64,000 nt of DNA from Ascaris suum (lineage: Eukaryota; Nematoda; Chromadorea; Rhabditida; Ascarididae). Of the stretch, positions 38,638 to 50,600 are shown in pieces (positions within the stretch are counted from its first letter, which is position 1; each line of letters begins with the position of its first letter). Made by a program: the position numbers and the translations under genes. The stretch lies in NCBI GenBank assembly GCA_013433145.1, contig CM024187.1:11438326-11502325 (forward strand). The letters are read 5' to 3'. The notes beneath the pieces were generated by a model. That model saw nothing but the letters and a program-made list of their open reading frames with translations. It had not been told where the DNA came from and did no database searches.

Positions 38638-39912
38638 GTATGGAACATAAACTGTCAAGGTAGTCCCCGGTCTAACATCGCACCAGCTGGCGGTCTTCCT
38701 GAGGAGCTGGTTTTTTCGACGTGAATGAGAAATCCAACGGAAATAAAAATGGGTTTTGGGAGGGAAGAGGGAAGAGTTAGAGCGGTTAAGCGCGGGAATA
38801 GTGCATTTAGGGCTACTTGGGGGCACATTTATCGAAGCGTGTGTATTATTAATGCAGAAATTCTAGCACTACGATAAGATGCATTTCCCGCTTAGGTGGC
38901 AGTCTGGTAATTTTGCAGCTGGCGTTTCTCTTGTTAGTTATTTTCATTCACTTTTGAAGCCATATAAAGTAATGGTACTTTTATACGATTTTCCAAATTT
39001 TTGCAAGAAGTGCATCGGGTGGAGCCATTGCTTTAGTTGTTTCTCATCATTATCTGCAGCAGCTGTTTTGACTCGCTTCTCACGGGAGGACGGTGGTGGA
39101 ATTTGTTAGGTATATGATCTGCACCATGCGATAGCCATTTTTTTCTTCTTGATCATATTTGTGAAGAATGGTTGGTGCCGTAGAACTGATAATATACGCA
39201 GACTTGATCGCAAATAAACATTTTTCTTGGTGGAATTGCTAACCTGGCCGGTCTTGCGAGAAGGTTCTTATTTGGCACTCTTTCTTTTCAAAAGAGCGAC
39301 TATCGTACCAGTTTGCTCAATGTATTTTACGGTTTGCTTCGTTTCTGATGAAATTGCTAAAACTACGGAAGTGCGTTCTAGAAAGTTCGGCGTTTACGCT
39401 CCATCATCTCGATGCACTTTGAAATCTTTTCGAAGTTAAGTGAATGCTAAGTGAAAAATGGCATGAGATTAGGTTCTAGGAAGCAACGAGTGAAATTTTC
39501 AATTCTCCACATCTGAAAATGTCAAGCAGAAAATCGCCTAATTGTGCGCATGATTTGGCTCATTTAAAACCCGCTCTAATCTAGATTTGTATCCAATTCA
39601 CGCGATAGTGAATATTAAATGAGTCTGCAGTTTTCGTTTTATACTTTTGAATTTATCGACGAAATTTGTTTTAATTAAATGGTGGAGTTGCAAAAAGTCC
39701 TGCCAAGAAGTGTTTGCATATGGCCTACATTATTCGAAGAAAAGGGCGTTTGATGGCGCCATCTATTATTTAAAGTAATTAGTTAGATATGAGAAATGTA
39801 GACGAGTTGGGTTAATAAAGAAAATTGCACTCTCTTTACGAATGTTGACGCTTTATGGATATTTTTATGCATAGAGACGGGCAAACACGCATGTCTTAGA
39901 TTAAGGCGAAAA

Positions 39913-40092
39913 ATGGATCCGCCTTTCACTAACTTATTCGGCCCTCAGCGTCGAAAATCGGACGATTGTTTGGATTGTGTCGGCAGATCTCTGAATATCT
40001 CTCAGATGTTCAACTCTTGTCTTTATAGAGTTCATCGAAGAGCTAATGACGAAAATGATCTTCGAAAGTTTATGCTAAAGAAAATAGAATAA
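39913..40092 (+). CDS. Possible small ORF, 59 residues
   Basis: ATG to TAA: begins MDPPFTNLFGPQRRKSDD, contains CLDC and one further Cys, and ends in a basic stretch (LRKFMLKKIE). No signal peptide or known motif. It could be chance. An overlapping frame downstream ends ...YMRTAVKKLR at a gtaaat donor near 40160, so the locus might instead be an exon of another gene. Confidence 0.18.
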   Translation: MDPPFTNLFGPQRRKSDDCLDCVGRSLNISQMFNSCLYRVHRRANDENDLRKFMLKKIE

Positions 40093-40275
40093 GAGCTGTT
40101 AGCGCCGCGGACAATGCAGCTTATTTCACATATATGAGGACTGCTGTGAAGAAACTAAGGTAAATGCACGGAATTTAATGACGCTTTACTGCTTATTTAA
40201 CTTCACCTATTAACGTTGACTCAGAAACAACGGGAAGAACACGCACACAAAGCTGAGAGCGATAGGCTAAAATTT

Positions 40276-40341
40276 GAGGTTCACCTGGATTGAACCCAGA
40301 ACCCGAAGTCTTCCACTTGAATGCTGCTGCTCTAACCGTTT
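40276..40341 (-). pseudogene. tRNA-like remnant (B box and part of A box)
   Basis: On the minus strand the segment contains gggttcaatcc, a good T-arm/B-box sequence, preceded about 45 nt upstream by cggttagagcagc, like the 3' half of a tRNA D-arm. The acceptor stem is not complementary and the anticodon arm does not fold cleanly. Read as a decayed tRNA or tRNA-derived short element, not a working tRNA. Confidence 0.4.
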
Positions 40342-42183
40342 TCATGAAATACTAAAGCAGGCGTTCGAATTTGCACAATTTGTGCTCGTTTACATGAAAT
40401 ATTGAAGAGTTTAAATATATACAGAAGCGCGCAAGGTAGTTGGCATGCCCTCTTCCAATATTCATTCCGTTCAATCAGTGATAAAATGCTATCTTTATCT
40501 TTGTCTCTGGCAACAGATATGTCAGTCATGACAGAGCAGCCGAGCCGATAAATGTATGAAAAAAGTAATCGCAGGAGAAGTGCTATCCGTCACTCAGTCG
40601 CAGGGATTACAGAGGAGTAACTTGTATCTTATTGCTGATCACTTACCTGCTCAGCAGCATCTTAAGCCTTATGCAGGTTTCAGCAAGATTCTACTGCTCA
40701 TGAGCCAAACTGAGCGATGAATCAGTGCAGCACATGGCCTGGACATATGCTAGCCGGTGTGCAATTAACTGTAGCTGCCAGCAGCTGTTGACAGTGCTGC
40801 ATTTTGGTCAGTGCGAGAGTCACTCGGTCGGTCTGTGCACATGTTACTGTTTGGTATGAGAAGCAGCTAAGTTTGCGGAGAGATCAATATCAATGATTCG
40901 CTGTGAGTAATCAGATTTGAGATGAATTTCGAAAGTGAGAATTTCTGAGAGAAATTGCGTCTTTCACTTTGTCGAATGCGGTAAAACGATCGTCTTCAAA
41001 TTTGCACATTCAAGCACCTAGCTGAATTAGCATTTGAGAGCTTCGGATGTTGAATGATTACAGCTTGAATTTATTTCCAAGGGCATCAATAAATTCAGTT
41101 TTTTCCTCATGAAGGATGGAGTTTAAAAAATAATGTCTGCCACCGCCCTGATGAATTCGTTAAGTTTTTTTTTATTCTGGGGCAATCTTTAAATGTTCGA
41201 ATAGGCAGATAGATAAAAATGAGAATCTAGTAATTCTTGCATTGAACTGTGTTCCATTTTATCTTGCTTTGAGAGCATTCGAATATCGAGCGCCCACTTC
41301 TATAATTTATAGTTCCTCATATCATAAATTTGTACCCCATCTCAATAACATTTATGAAAATGCGGCAGTACGAGAGTGCGAATTTTCCGACGTTTCCTTG
41401 GTGATTGAAAGTGATATTTTTCGAGGCGATAACTTCGCAATACCAAATTATGCCATAAAGTGCCTTTAATAGCATTTTGCTGCACAACTTCAGCCTATTC
41501 GTTATGTAGTATACAAGTCGGCTCAGCGATTCTTCATGAGGGAAGGAGTTCGAATAAAGTAGACAACCACTGCCCCAACAAAACGAATTGACACCGACTT
41601 GAAGGTGAAGGAAGGAGGAGGGCGAGGAGGAATCATGTTGATGGAGTATATGAACTGCATTAGTCGTAAGTTACAGCACAGCTGCGCACTGCTTTTAGCT
41701 GTTTTGTGCGGCAGCCGCAGGATCGCACAAGACCACTGCGCTGACTTTAATATGTATAATGGAAAAAACACATTTGGCAGAGTTAGATATGCTGCCGACG
41801 AAAAACAAACTTGCACAAATCGGAAATGCAGCGAACGAGAGCCGGTGGTCCCTTGGCGGCATACGGCTGTCGCTTTCAACTGCTGCTGCATAATTTTTCG
41901 TAAACACTGAACATCCTTAGCGCGAGTCCATGTATTCGGTATCCTTTCGTAATTTTTCGGACCAGGGAATTTTTAGAACGTGGTCCATATTTTTTATTCT
42001 GTATTCAGTGTTCGTAAAGGACTAAACTGCTTCTGTAATGATACCTTTCTACGATGTAAGCCGATGACCGAACCTAGCTCTGAAAAGTTGCCATAAATGG
42101 ATCGTACTGAGTTAGAGACAAAGAAAATCGCCTCACCATACAGGTATCAAAGTGACGACCGTATGGAGGCAGTCGCAAACTTT

Positions 42184-42257
42184 CCTTGCAAAAATGATTG
42201 AACCCTCGTCTTACCCCACTTGTACAGCACCGCTGTACCTACTGAGCTACTGCAAGC
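42184..42257 (-). pseudogene. tRNA-like sequence of tRNA length, probably pseudogene
   Basis: Minus strand: the ends are complementary (cttgca and tgcaag), giving a 74-nt span as in a tRNA. Inside are tagctcagtagg, a consensus A box and D-arm, and gggttcaatc, a near-consensus B box. The T stem depends mostly on G-T pairs, and the anticodon stem (gtgct against tgggg) does not pair. It is probably a decayed tRNA gene or the head of a tRNA-derived SINE. No anticodon is assigned. Confidence 0.45.
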
Positions 42258-45200
42258 AACTCCTCGCTTTTATTCGAAGTTTTACGAGTTTTGCTTCGTT
42301 TTAGAGGGAGCAGCGTACATTATTTCACATAATTTGGTCAGACATTTGATATTCTTCGTTTAATTCTAACTTCGATGTATAGTTGTGGATTTTTTGAGCT
42401 TTAATAGCCTATCCTCAGTGTGGAGCGCCTCGTTCATTTTCTTTTCAGGCAATTTTTCTGAAAATTAGCGACTTACGTCCCTTCGCAAGTAAAAATACTA
42501 CAAATGCAACTTCGCGAGAGATAGCCTGCGATGAATACAAAAGCAACAGTCGCATTAACGAGATGTCTTGCACATGTTCAAAATCTCTATTTTATGGTTT
42601 CTTCGAATCAAAAAGGGGCAAAAAAATCCCCACTCATCAAGCGCTACAAGTTTCGACAAACTCCTTAATGGAAATTTGAATATGTTGAGAGAGGTTGCTT
42701 CGGAGGAACAGCTGTGACTTCCAATTCTTTGATCATTTTTGTGGAGCAGCCCACTTTGCAAATGCCAGAAAAACATCGACGACGCCGAGCAGCCGAGCAC
42801 ACTAAACACCACTGTGGAATTCACATTTCATTCTTTATTTCCTCGCGCTTTCATCACAAAAAAGCAATTGACAAATGAAAAAAGTTTGTGAGCATGCGTT
42901 CTCCGTTGTTCATGCCTCGACACCACTCCCCTATTAACCCTAATAATTTCCTTCGTTTGCACATTTCGGACCATAAGCATTATTCAATTGGCTGAGGTCA
43001 CTGTTGCGCTTACGCAACGGATCCACTGTCTTCTTCCCGCTTACGACCGTATCGCCGAATTTTTGCCGTATCGAAAACGGACGCGAGCAATCGTCATTTA
43101 GGCGCGCAATTCGTTGCGCAATCTACTGTAGGCCTCATAACAATTGCTATGCACAGTTGCGTCCTTAGATGTTTGTCATGTAAGTGAGGAAGCTCTCAAA
43201 AAAATGCAGCGATAATTAGGTGGGACGTTTTGTTAAATTAAAATCAGTTTGGAAATCATTCGACTGAGAGCAAGCAAAGTTCTTTTTACGTTCAAGAATG
43301 AAACTAAAGAATAGAGATTTCAAAAATTTGTAATATCCAAACTGATTGCAGTTTAGTCTGAATTGGTGCCTTTCGGTATACGGACAGGATATTTGTAAGA
43401 ACGCGAATTTCGATTAACTAACGTTCCATAACGATAACACTTAATGCTAGTTTCCGCACCAGAGTTCAAACCACTGTTACATACTTCTTAACAATCCATA
43501 CTTATGTAAGGCTGTCAGTAAACGATCTAAGCAGGTAACTTTAATTGTGTAGACGGATAGGCGCACTACGATACCCAAAAACATTGTATGGGAAGGGCGG
43601 AGAGGTGCATTGGGATAGTGGCACTATAACCGTAAATATGAAAAAAAAGGTGCAAATGACAAACACCTTTATCGAAATTGGTGCCGGAACTTGCTGTTGG
43701 ATCATAAATATTAACATCTCCATCCTTTTTGTCTTGGATTTTTTTTCACTTTTCGATATTTGAATGGATTTCCATTGAAAAAAGCACAGATTGTTTACGT
43801 CGCAGAAATCACTGTTGTTTGCAGCTACTATTTAATTCCCCTTCTCGAGTGCACAACATAGAGATGAATTTCGAGGAGCACAAGAAAAAAACCTTGATTG
43901 AATAATGACAGATTTTGCGCGGAAAACGAAATACCTCTCATGGGCAACAAGGCATCTAGTTTTGTTTATCTTGATTCATAACGGTTTCTCTAACATATCT
44001 GAGAGGTTTCATATCTTTCTGATTTCCCGGAAGAGGTTTTGGGAGGAGATCTATTTGACTTTATGGCTTTGATTTATTTCATAGAGTTCAGCAGCTATAA
44101 TTGTTTTAACTGCTTAAACATTTATCGCCTTTATGGATCATAACAACTATTGTCCTGTTCGAAATCTAATACCTCCACGTTACTATGTGCAGATGTATTT
44201 GTGTGAGTTAGTATCAAAGTACATCAGACGTATGTGGCTCGTGTGCAAATCAACGAAACTGATGCAAAGAATGAGGTGATATGTAATTCCTACCATCAGC
44301 CTTGTCGCTAAAACGACTTCAAAATAAACAAAACATAAGCAATCCTACTGTCATTCCTTCCTTATAAGTGCAAGCGATAGCGATATAATGAGTGTTATGC
44401 CTAACAGGAGCGCAGATTGTTATTCGAGAGCGCAGTTTTTTGCTACACCACTAAACGACAGAAAACTGAGGTAAATCTGCATATGCGCAGGATTGGCATG
44501 GTCGTTGGCATATCGAGAGAATCTGTGTCATCAGCTTGGACCGAACGTCACTTACAGTTGCAACGGACTGTCTCTTCTAAAAGAGAAAATAATGGCGTAG
44601 GTTCGTATGAAAGGTAAACGCTTCTGCCAGTAAATACAGTAGCTATCTGAAATGGAACTATTGGCTAAGAGATACAAGTTTCTGCTATGCATTGCAGTCG
44701 AGTCGGTTCTCAAGTCTCTATCGACCTCGCGTAATTTATAATCGAGGCATTCACAAAAACAAATAGAAAAGCAGCACAGTACTGCAGAAAAGAATGCGAA
44801 AACTTGCGAAATTATTTCAAAAATTTTTGCATCGCTTTCATTAATGACAAATTATTCAGCCGCCTATTCAAAATGTGCAGAAAACTTTTCTGTAAGCGTG
44901 AAATGATGATTGCAAGTGGTGAGGCATTTGGTGAGACATTCCTCAGTGTAAGCATAAAGGCAACTATCTTTTGCCTCTTTAGTTATATTGCGGATGGTAT
45001 ATGAAGGTAGCTGAGTAATTCTGGCGGTTTGCAATGATATTAGAGGAAAAATATCTTAGGAAATGTCATAAGATCAAGAATCTTGTGGTAACCTGCCGGC
45101 AGTTAACAAAAAATTGGCAGGTCCATAAAGAGCTCGTAGATCTAGTAAGTGAGAAGATGAGACAGGGTGAGGCGAGAGGGTCCATTCACTAATCACGAAA

Positions 45201-46445
45201 TTTTCCTTTTAACAATATAATTTTTCGTATGGAGATATACGATTCGATTGAGTTCTCTTAAACAACACAAAAATGCTCATCTTCATTGGTGACTGTTCTT
45301 TGCTTATTTAGGAAAAAACGAGGGAGAACCAATCCGCCAGCTCTGCCGATGTTTCACACTTACCTTTCTTACCACTTGAGCAGACAGTGACTGTAGCATA
45401 CCCTCACTGATATGCCAATATCGACATGCAAAAACAATGTGCTGTAAAAATTCTGCTTCTCCAAATGCTTCGATCGAAGATGGAGAAGGTGAACAGGAAA
45501 AGTAAGACCGAAGCGATCACGGATGGATATTTCTATGCGAGCCCCGGCCATTACCTGTAATGTTTTATTTCGGTTCTCTAATTACAAGAAATAGACTTTC
45601 AAGTTCGTTTGGTATCGGATTTGATCCGAAAGAACACTGCATGTGCAATTAAGTCCGAGCTTCTCACTTTAACAAATGATGTAACTGTTACCTTTAAATA
45701 CAAAAATTAAGAACGAAAAATTTCATTATGAGCTTGATGTATTTTTAAAGAGAGAGTACGACGGAAATGCAGAGTTCTCGTTTTCGTAAATTACGCAGAC
45801 GAAATATGAACAGTAAATTGTGAACAAAATTCTGCTAGAAATTTCAGTCAGGTCACGCAATGGATGTTGTGGATTTTAAATCCCAATCGCACGAAAGAAA
45901 TGTCCGTTCCTTTAATTGCTTGAAAATGACATAAAGCCTTGTACTTTCTTGAATGTTAGGGAACTTGTTGTGCTAACTGTACATTGTCCTAGGTCACTGT
46001 AATTTAAAGAGCATCTCATGAATGGGAATTGGTCACGATTGCAGATTCAATAAAGGAGATGCCATAAGACAAAGGGATGCATTTGGGATCAAGACACGCC
46101 CGTCGACTTGCTGCGTCCGTCCTGCCTTGGCCACGCCCCGAACATTTTGAGCGGCACTTTATAACGGCACTCATCATTTAGCGTTCGTTGACACAATCAA
46201 CGGTGTGGTCTCCGAAGATTGCTGCTGGTCATTAGGCTTAGTATTCGACAAAGAGATGCAGTTTCTTTCTCCGTGCATGCTTCTGGAACGAGTGCTTAGC
46301 GTGTTTACCTGGATCGCACTGCTTGGTCGACCGTTGCGTGCCTCGCTACCGCTCGTACAAAGACCCCCTTCAACGGTATTCATTCGTTTCAGTATCTCTA
46401 ACGCACCTTATTCATTTCTTGGTTCTTTTGCCAAAATGGCTTCAA

Positions 46446-46573
46446 CATCGCACTCACACATATACAGAAACACATACATGCACATATATGGACACTGATG
46501 CACACAATATATGAGCACATACACTCACGTACGTACACAGACACACACATACACACACTCTGCCATACGAGCA
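46446..46573. repeat. CA/CATA-rich imperfect microsatellite
   Basis: About 130 bp dominated by cacacata, acatacac and cacacac words with interruptions (catgcacatatatgg, acgtacgtacac). The minus-strand open frames here are Cys/Val repeats caused by the repeat and are not genes. Confidence 0.85.
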
Positions 46574-47686
46574 CACATGCCACCGTGGACTGATTGCTGC
46601 CAGTAGTCCTAAGGGCAACAGCTGTCGATCAAACGGAAACTGATTTTTTGATAGGTGCATCGTTGAATGAAACTGCAGGGAATGTTGAGCTAAAAAGCGA
46701 ACAATATTTGACCAACTGAACTAAAGGGAATCAACGTTGAGTGATTTCATATTTCATAACGACGAATTAGTGAGTTTAAAGTGAGAGTTTGGTAATTGGT
46801 GGCAAGGAAGTTTATGCATTATCACCAAGTAATCATAGCAGAGGATTGGAGCAGTTTAAACGAAATCAGTGAAACTCTCGAAGAAATCTCACGTACACTA
46901 AAAAGTCTTTTCGAAAAATTCATTTGTAAAATACTATAAAACTTCCTCCTGAAATATTCGAAAATTTATAAAAGTTTCATTATTAAGGTAAAAAATTGAC
47001 CATTATTTTCTTGTCCACTGACCGGATACTTTTGCCATTTTGGAGAAGATAATGCACAGTAATTTATAACACTTTCATATGCCATATCACAGAGACTACA
47101 ATCAAAAAGAATAATGAAAAACAAATGATCTCGATGGTACCTGGTAGTAATGACTATCTGATGTCGACCGATTGACAGCAGCACAACGCTAACTCTAAAG
47201 TAGCAATAAATAGTTATATTTTAAGATTCACACCCGTGATGAGTTCGCCCGACTGAATGCAAATCTCGATAAAGGTATTCCGCTCAATTTGCTTCCTTTA
47301 TAATAATTTAACTGCTGATGGCCGTTCTAAATTAGATTTAGGTGAGAGTCTCATCTCTCTCCTGTTATCTTTCTGCTGTTTGAAGATGTCCCGGTTATCG
47401 CACAAAATTTCAGTAGTTTATAAGTATAATTTATTGTTACTGCGATCTGCTTCATTGATGCTAAGCTGTTGCCAGTTACTTCACTTGAAAAAAAATTCTT
47501 CCCTTAAACTGGCTGCTAACTATTCATCAAAAGACACTTTAACTTAGCAACGAATGGAAGGAAAGGAGGGGGAAGAGAGTACGGTCAGAGATGAAACATG
47601 AAACAGGCACTGCAACAGGACTGTATTCTGTTACGGACTTTAAGTAAATGAATTACATTAACTGCCTAAAGAGAACGTAATTTCAG

Positions 47687-50600
47687 AACAGTTACTTGAA
47701 AAGGCATATGTGAGGATCACGAAGAAGCCCGAAACAGTCCTCGTATCCGGAGGTGAATCATTCGAATTACGTTGTGAAGCAATTGGAGTACCACCACCTA
47801 TTATCTCATGGTCGGTTCCACGGAGTTAACCTTTTAATTCAAAACCTGCAACGCATGCATATTAAATTTGGAGCGCAGTTTTAGTGACTCCCTTATAGCA
47901 ATGAAATACAGCTCAGCAATCACAATGAACGGCAAACGAGTCTCGTTAATGGGTTGAACGGAGTGGATAAGAAGCCTCGCACTAAGCTGTGGTTGCTATC
48001 CACCTCAGCTTTTTTTAACTTCCACGAATTCGGTTGTTTAAATGGTGAGATCAACATGAATTTACTCATAGCCAGTGCATCTTTCTTTACCAAATATTTG
48101 ATGCAAAATTTGGACGTAGCTCGTTGCGAAGAAGCCTCTTCTCCTCTCGTTCATTTTCCTGAGACATACCATAAAAACTTCTTCACCGTATTCACTCGCT
48201 CGCTACATAACAGCATTCCCCCTGCCCAACCCCTACTTGAGTTGTATGGAACATTTCTTAGATTCTCAATTGAAAATTCACTGTTACTTCATCGACGCGA
48301 GCATGCTTTTGCAACTGCAGAAGCTCTTTCCCAAACTCTTCCCTTGATAAAGTAATATTATATTCCTAATGGAGTGAGAAATTATGCAAGCACCCGAAGT
48401 AAAGCTAATATATTCTCGAAAATTCAGCTCAGTTGTGTTTTTTGATTCAAGAGATGATTGAAATATTGTTTTGCTCCTTTCACTGCCTGGACTTTAACAC
48501 TTTCCAGCATTAATTTTATTTCTTCAATAAATCATTCAGTAATTAAGCTATTACCGATGTAGATAATAACAATGAAGTTTATTCATTTGTAAAATACATT
48601 TCTCATCGGTCAATTTCACAAACAATTAATCTCCGACGAGTTGCAACGGATGTTTCAAAAAAAGCCATTTCGTTATACGAATCAATGGAAATGAGAAATG
48701 AAAGAAATTTCAATTAGAGCAGTTTATTGTTTAATTACATTTGTCCCACAGAATTTCAGTACGAAACGAGAACGAAAAGCATAAGCAAGAAAAAAGTTTT
48801 TCGTGCAGTTGTTTAAAGCGATCTACATGTATAGCATATTTACTCCGCAAGTCCAAGTGTTATTACATTGGTTCAAAAGCTGAACAGAATTAGATCTGGT
48901 TTCCAATCACGGTCTACTTGAAGATGAGATGGAGACAGGGGTCCAGTCACATTTGGACATAGGTAAGCTTGAATCCTAGCCCGTTACTAGTCAATCGACT
49001 AAAGATATCATCGTCACCAGTGCGCGACTCAAACCAGATCTCTCCAGGCTAATCTATGTATAGGCAGCAGCCCCTCAACGAAGCTTACCAGTGGGCAAGC
49101 TCAACTGTTAGAAGCAAGATAAGCTCTTGCTTTGTTTTCTGCTTTTAGATTTGTGCAGCCAGGATGTTTGGTCTTTTAGAAAAGCGCTCTTGGCTGCTAC
49201 AAGTCAATTTTTAAGCGTACTATTTATATAGATATAGAGGAATAGTCTTCTTGAAGGTCAATAAGTGGCAAACCGCTTTTGATGAATTATGACAACAATA
49301 TCATCGAGAAGTTGCACAATATTGGACACAAAACGATCCAGAACGGTGTCACGGCTACGAAGTTACGCGTGCCGTGTGCTAAAAAGCGGCATCAGGGTGT
49401 CTACAGTTGTCACGCTGGCAATGCTCACGAAAGTGTCGAAGCAAATGCTACAGTAGCCGTCGGTTAGATTTATATATCTTCTCATTAGATCACTTAGGTA
49501 GCAGTAATAATAAATGGATAAAGTAGACGAAATCATTTGACCATTTTAAAGAAGTTAGGGGAAATGTGAGAAAGTAGTACAATGAATAAGATCCTTGACG
49601 ACGGTTTTGAAAGGCTCATTAATTCAGTGACAAAGTGAGGCAATGAATCCTTCTCAAGCGCTTTTTATACTTCAGTATCAGAGACTGGTAGCCGTTGTCA
49701 AGAGTTTCTAATATTTATAGTTTTTTGATGAATGATTTCATTGGCGTCTATAAATGTGAATATTTTCCACACCAAGAAATACTCTGAGTATTTCCTCTTT
49801 TCGTTATCATTTAGTGATAAATTTTGAGCATAAATCCTCATCTTGTTATTCTAAAGTAAGCAAAAAAGAATGAAATGATTCAATTGTATTTCATTGGGGA
49901 AAATCATTTTGGCTTTTTATTACACAAATCTTGGGCAACGATTTCTATCAAATTGTGAGAATTTTTGTGAGAGTTCCATATAAAAATAACAACTTGTCGA
50001 TCACAATCCATTTTCACCTTAAGCTGATGTAATATTTATGTGCTCCGTAATGTGCACTTCGATAATTTAATAAAAAGGGAATGCATTTCACAAAAGGGAA
50101 TCTCACTTTCAGAGGAAGACATACACCTCAAAAATCATTTTTATTTCTCGCTAAATAAAATATCATTAGTGCAAGAGTACGAAATTTTGAAGCTGCTTCT
50201 GCTGTTTTCTGAGGACTGAGAAATTATATTACCTTTAAATCATGCAGTAATCTATAATATGCAATAACACTTTAGTCATTATCTTGCTATAACAGGTAGA
50301 ATGCAACGGAATGTGCAGCACTCTCTCTGTATGTGTCTTTTCGTTGTATTATTTATTTGAGGTAGTACGTACTGTATTAATCAATTTATGGCGAACAATT
50401 CTATTACCATTCATCAATAAAAGTTGATAACAAGCGATAACGTTATGTTGAGTTTTACTGCGAACACATTTCATTCCGCACCTTAAATTTGGCATTTGTG
50501 AATAATTTACGGATATATTTGGAAGCACACATTCCTGAATACATCGCTCGTTTATCCGCAAAGTGTGGACGTGAACCTTCGAGAGGATGCGATCAAATCT

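Larger units (their letters stand above)
38638..47686. other. 9-kb stretch without a recognised gene
   Basis: Contains a 59-codon ORF at 39913, tRNA-like remnants at 40276 and 42184, overlapping open frames on both strands at 41523-41910 (103 and 122 codons, Cys-rich on the plus strand), and a CA-rich repeat at 46446. The signal-peptide exon of the ZIG-type gene, and further exons of the 38.2-kb cluster, may lie here unseen. Confidence 0.4.

Noticed and set aside
41523..41910. Overlapping open frames on both strands, the plus one Cys-rich with a signal-like start
   Set aside because: Both strands are open over the same DNA, so base composition is a sufficient explanation. No known cysteine pattern was recognised.
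46398..46660. Cys/Val-rich minus-strand frames
   Set aside because: They are translations of the CA-rich microsatellite.
47954..48355. 133-codon plus-strand open frame inside the first ZIG-type intron
   Set aside because: No recognisable domain, signal or splice partner, and length is within chance for six frames over 64 kb.
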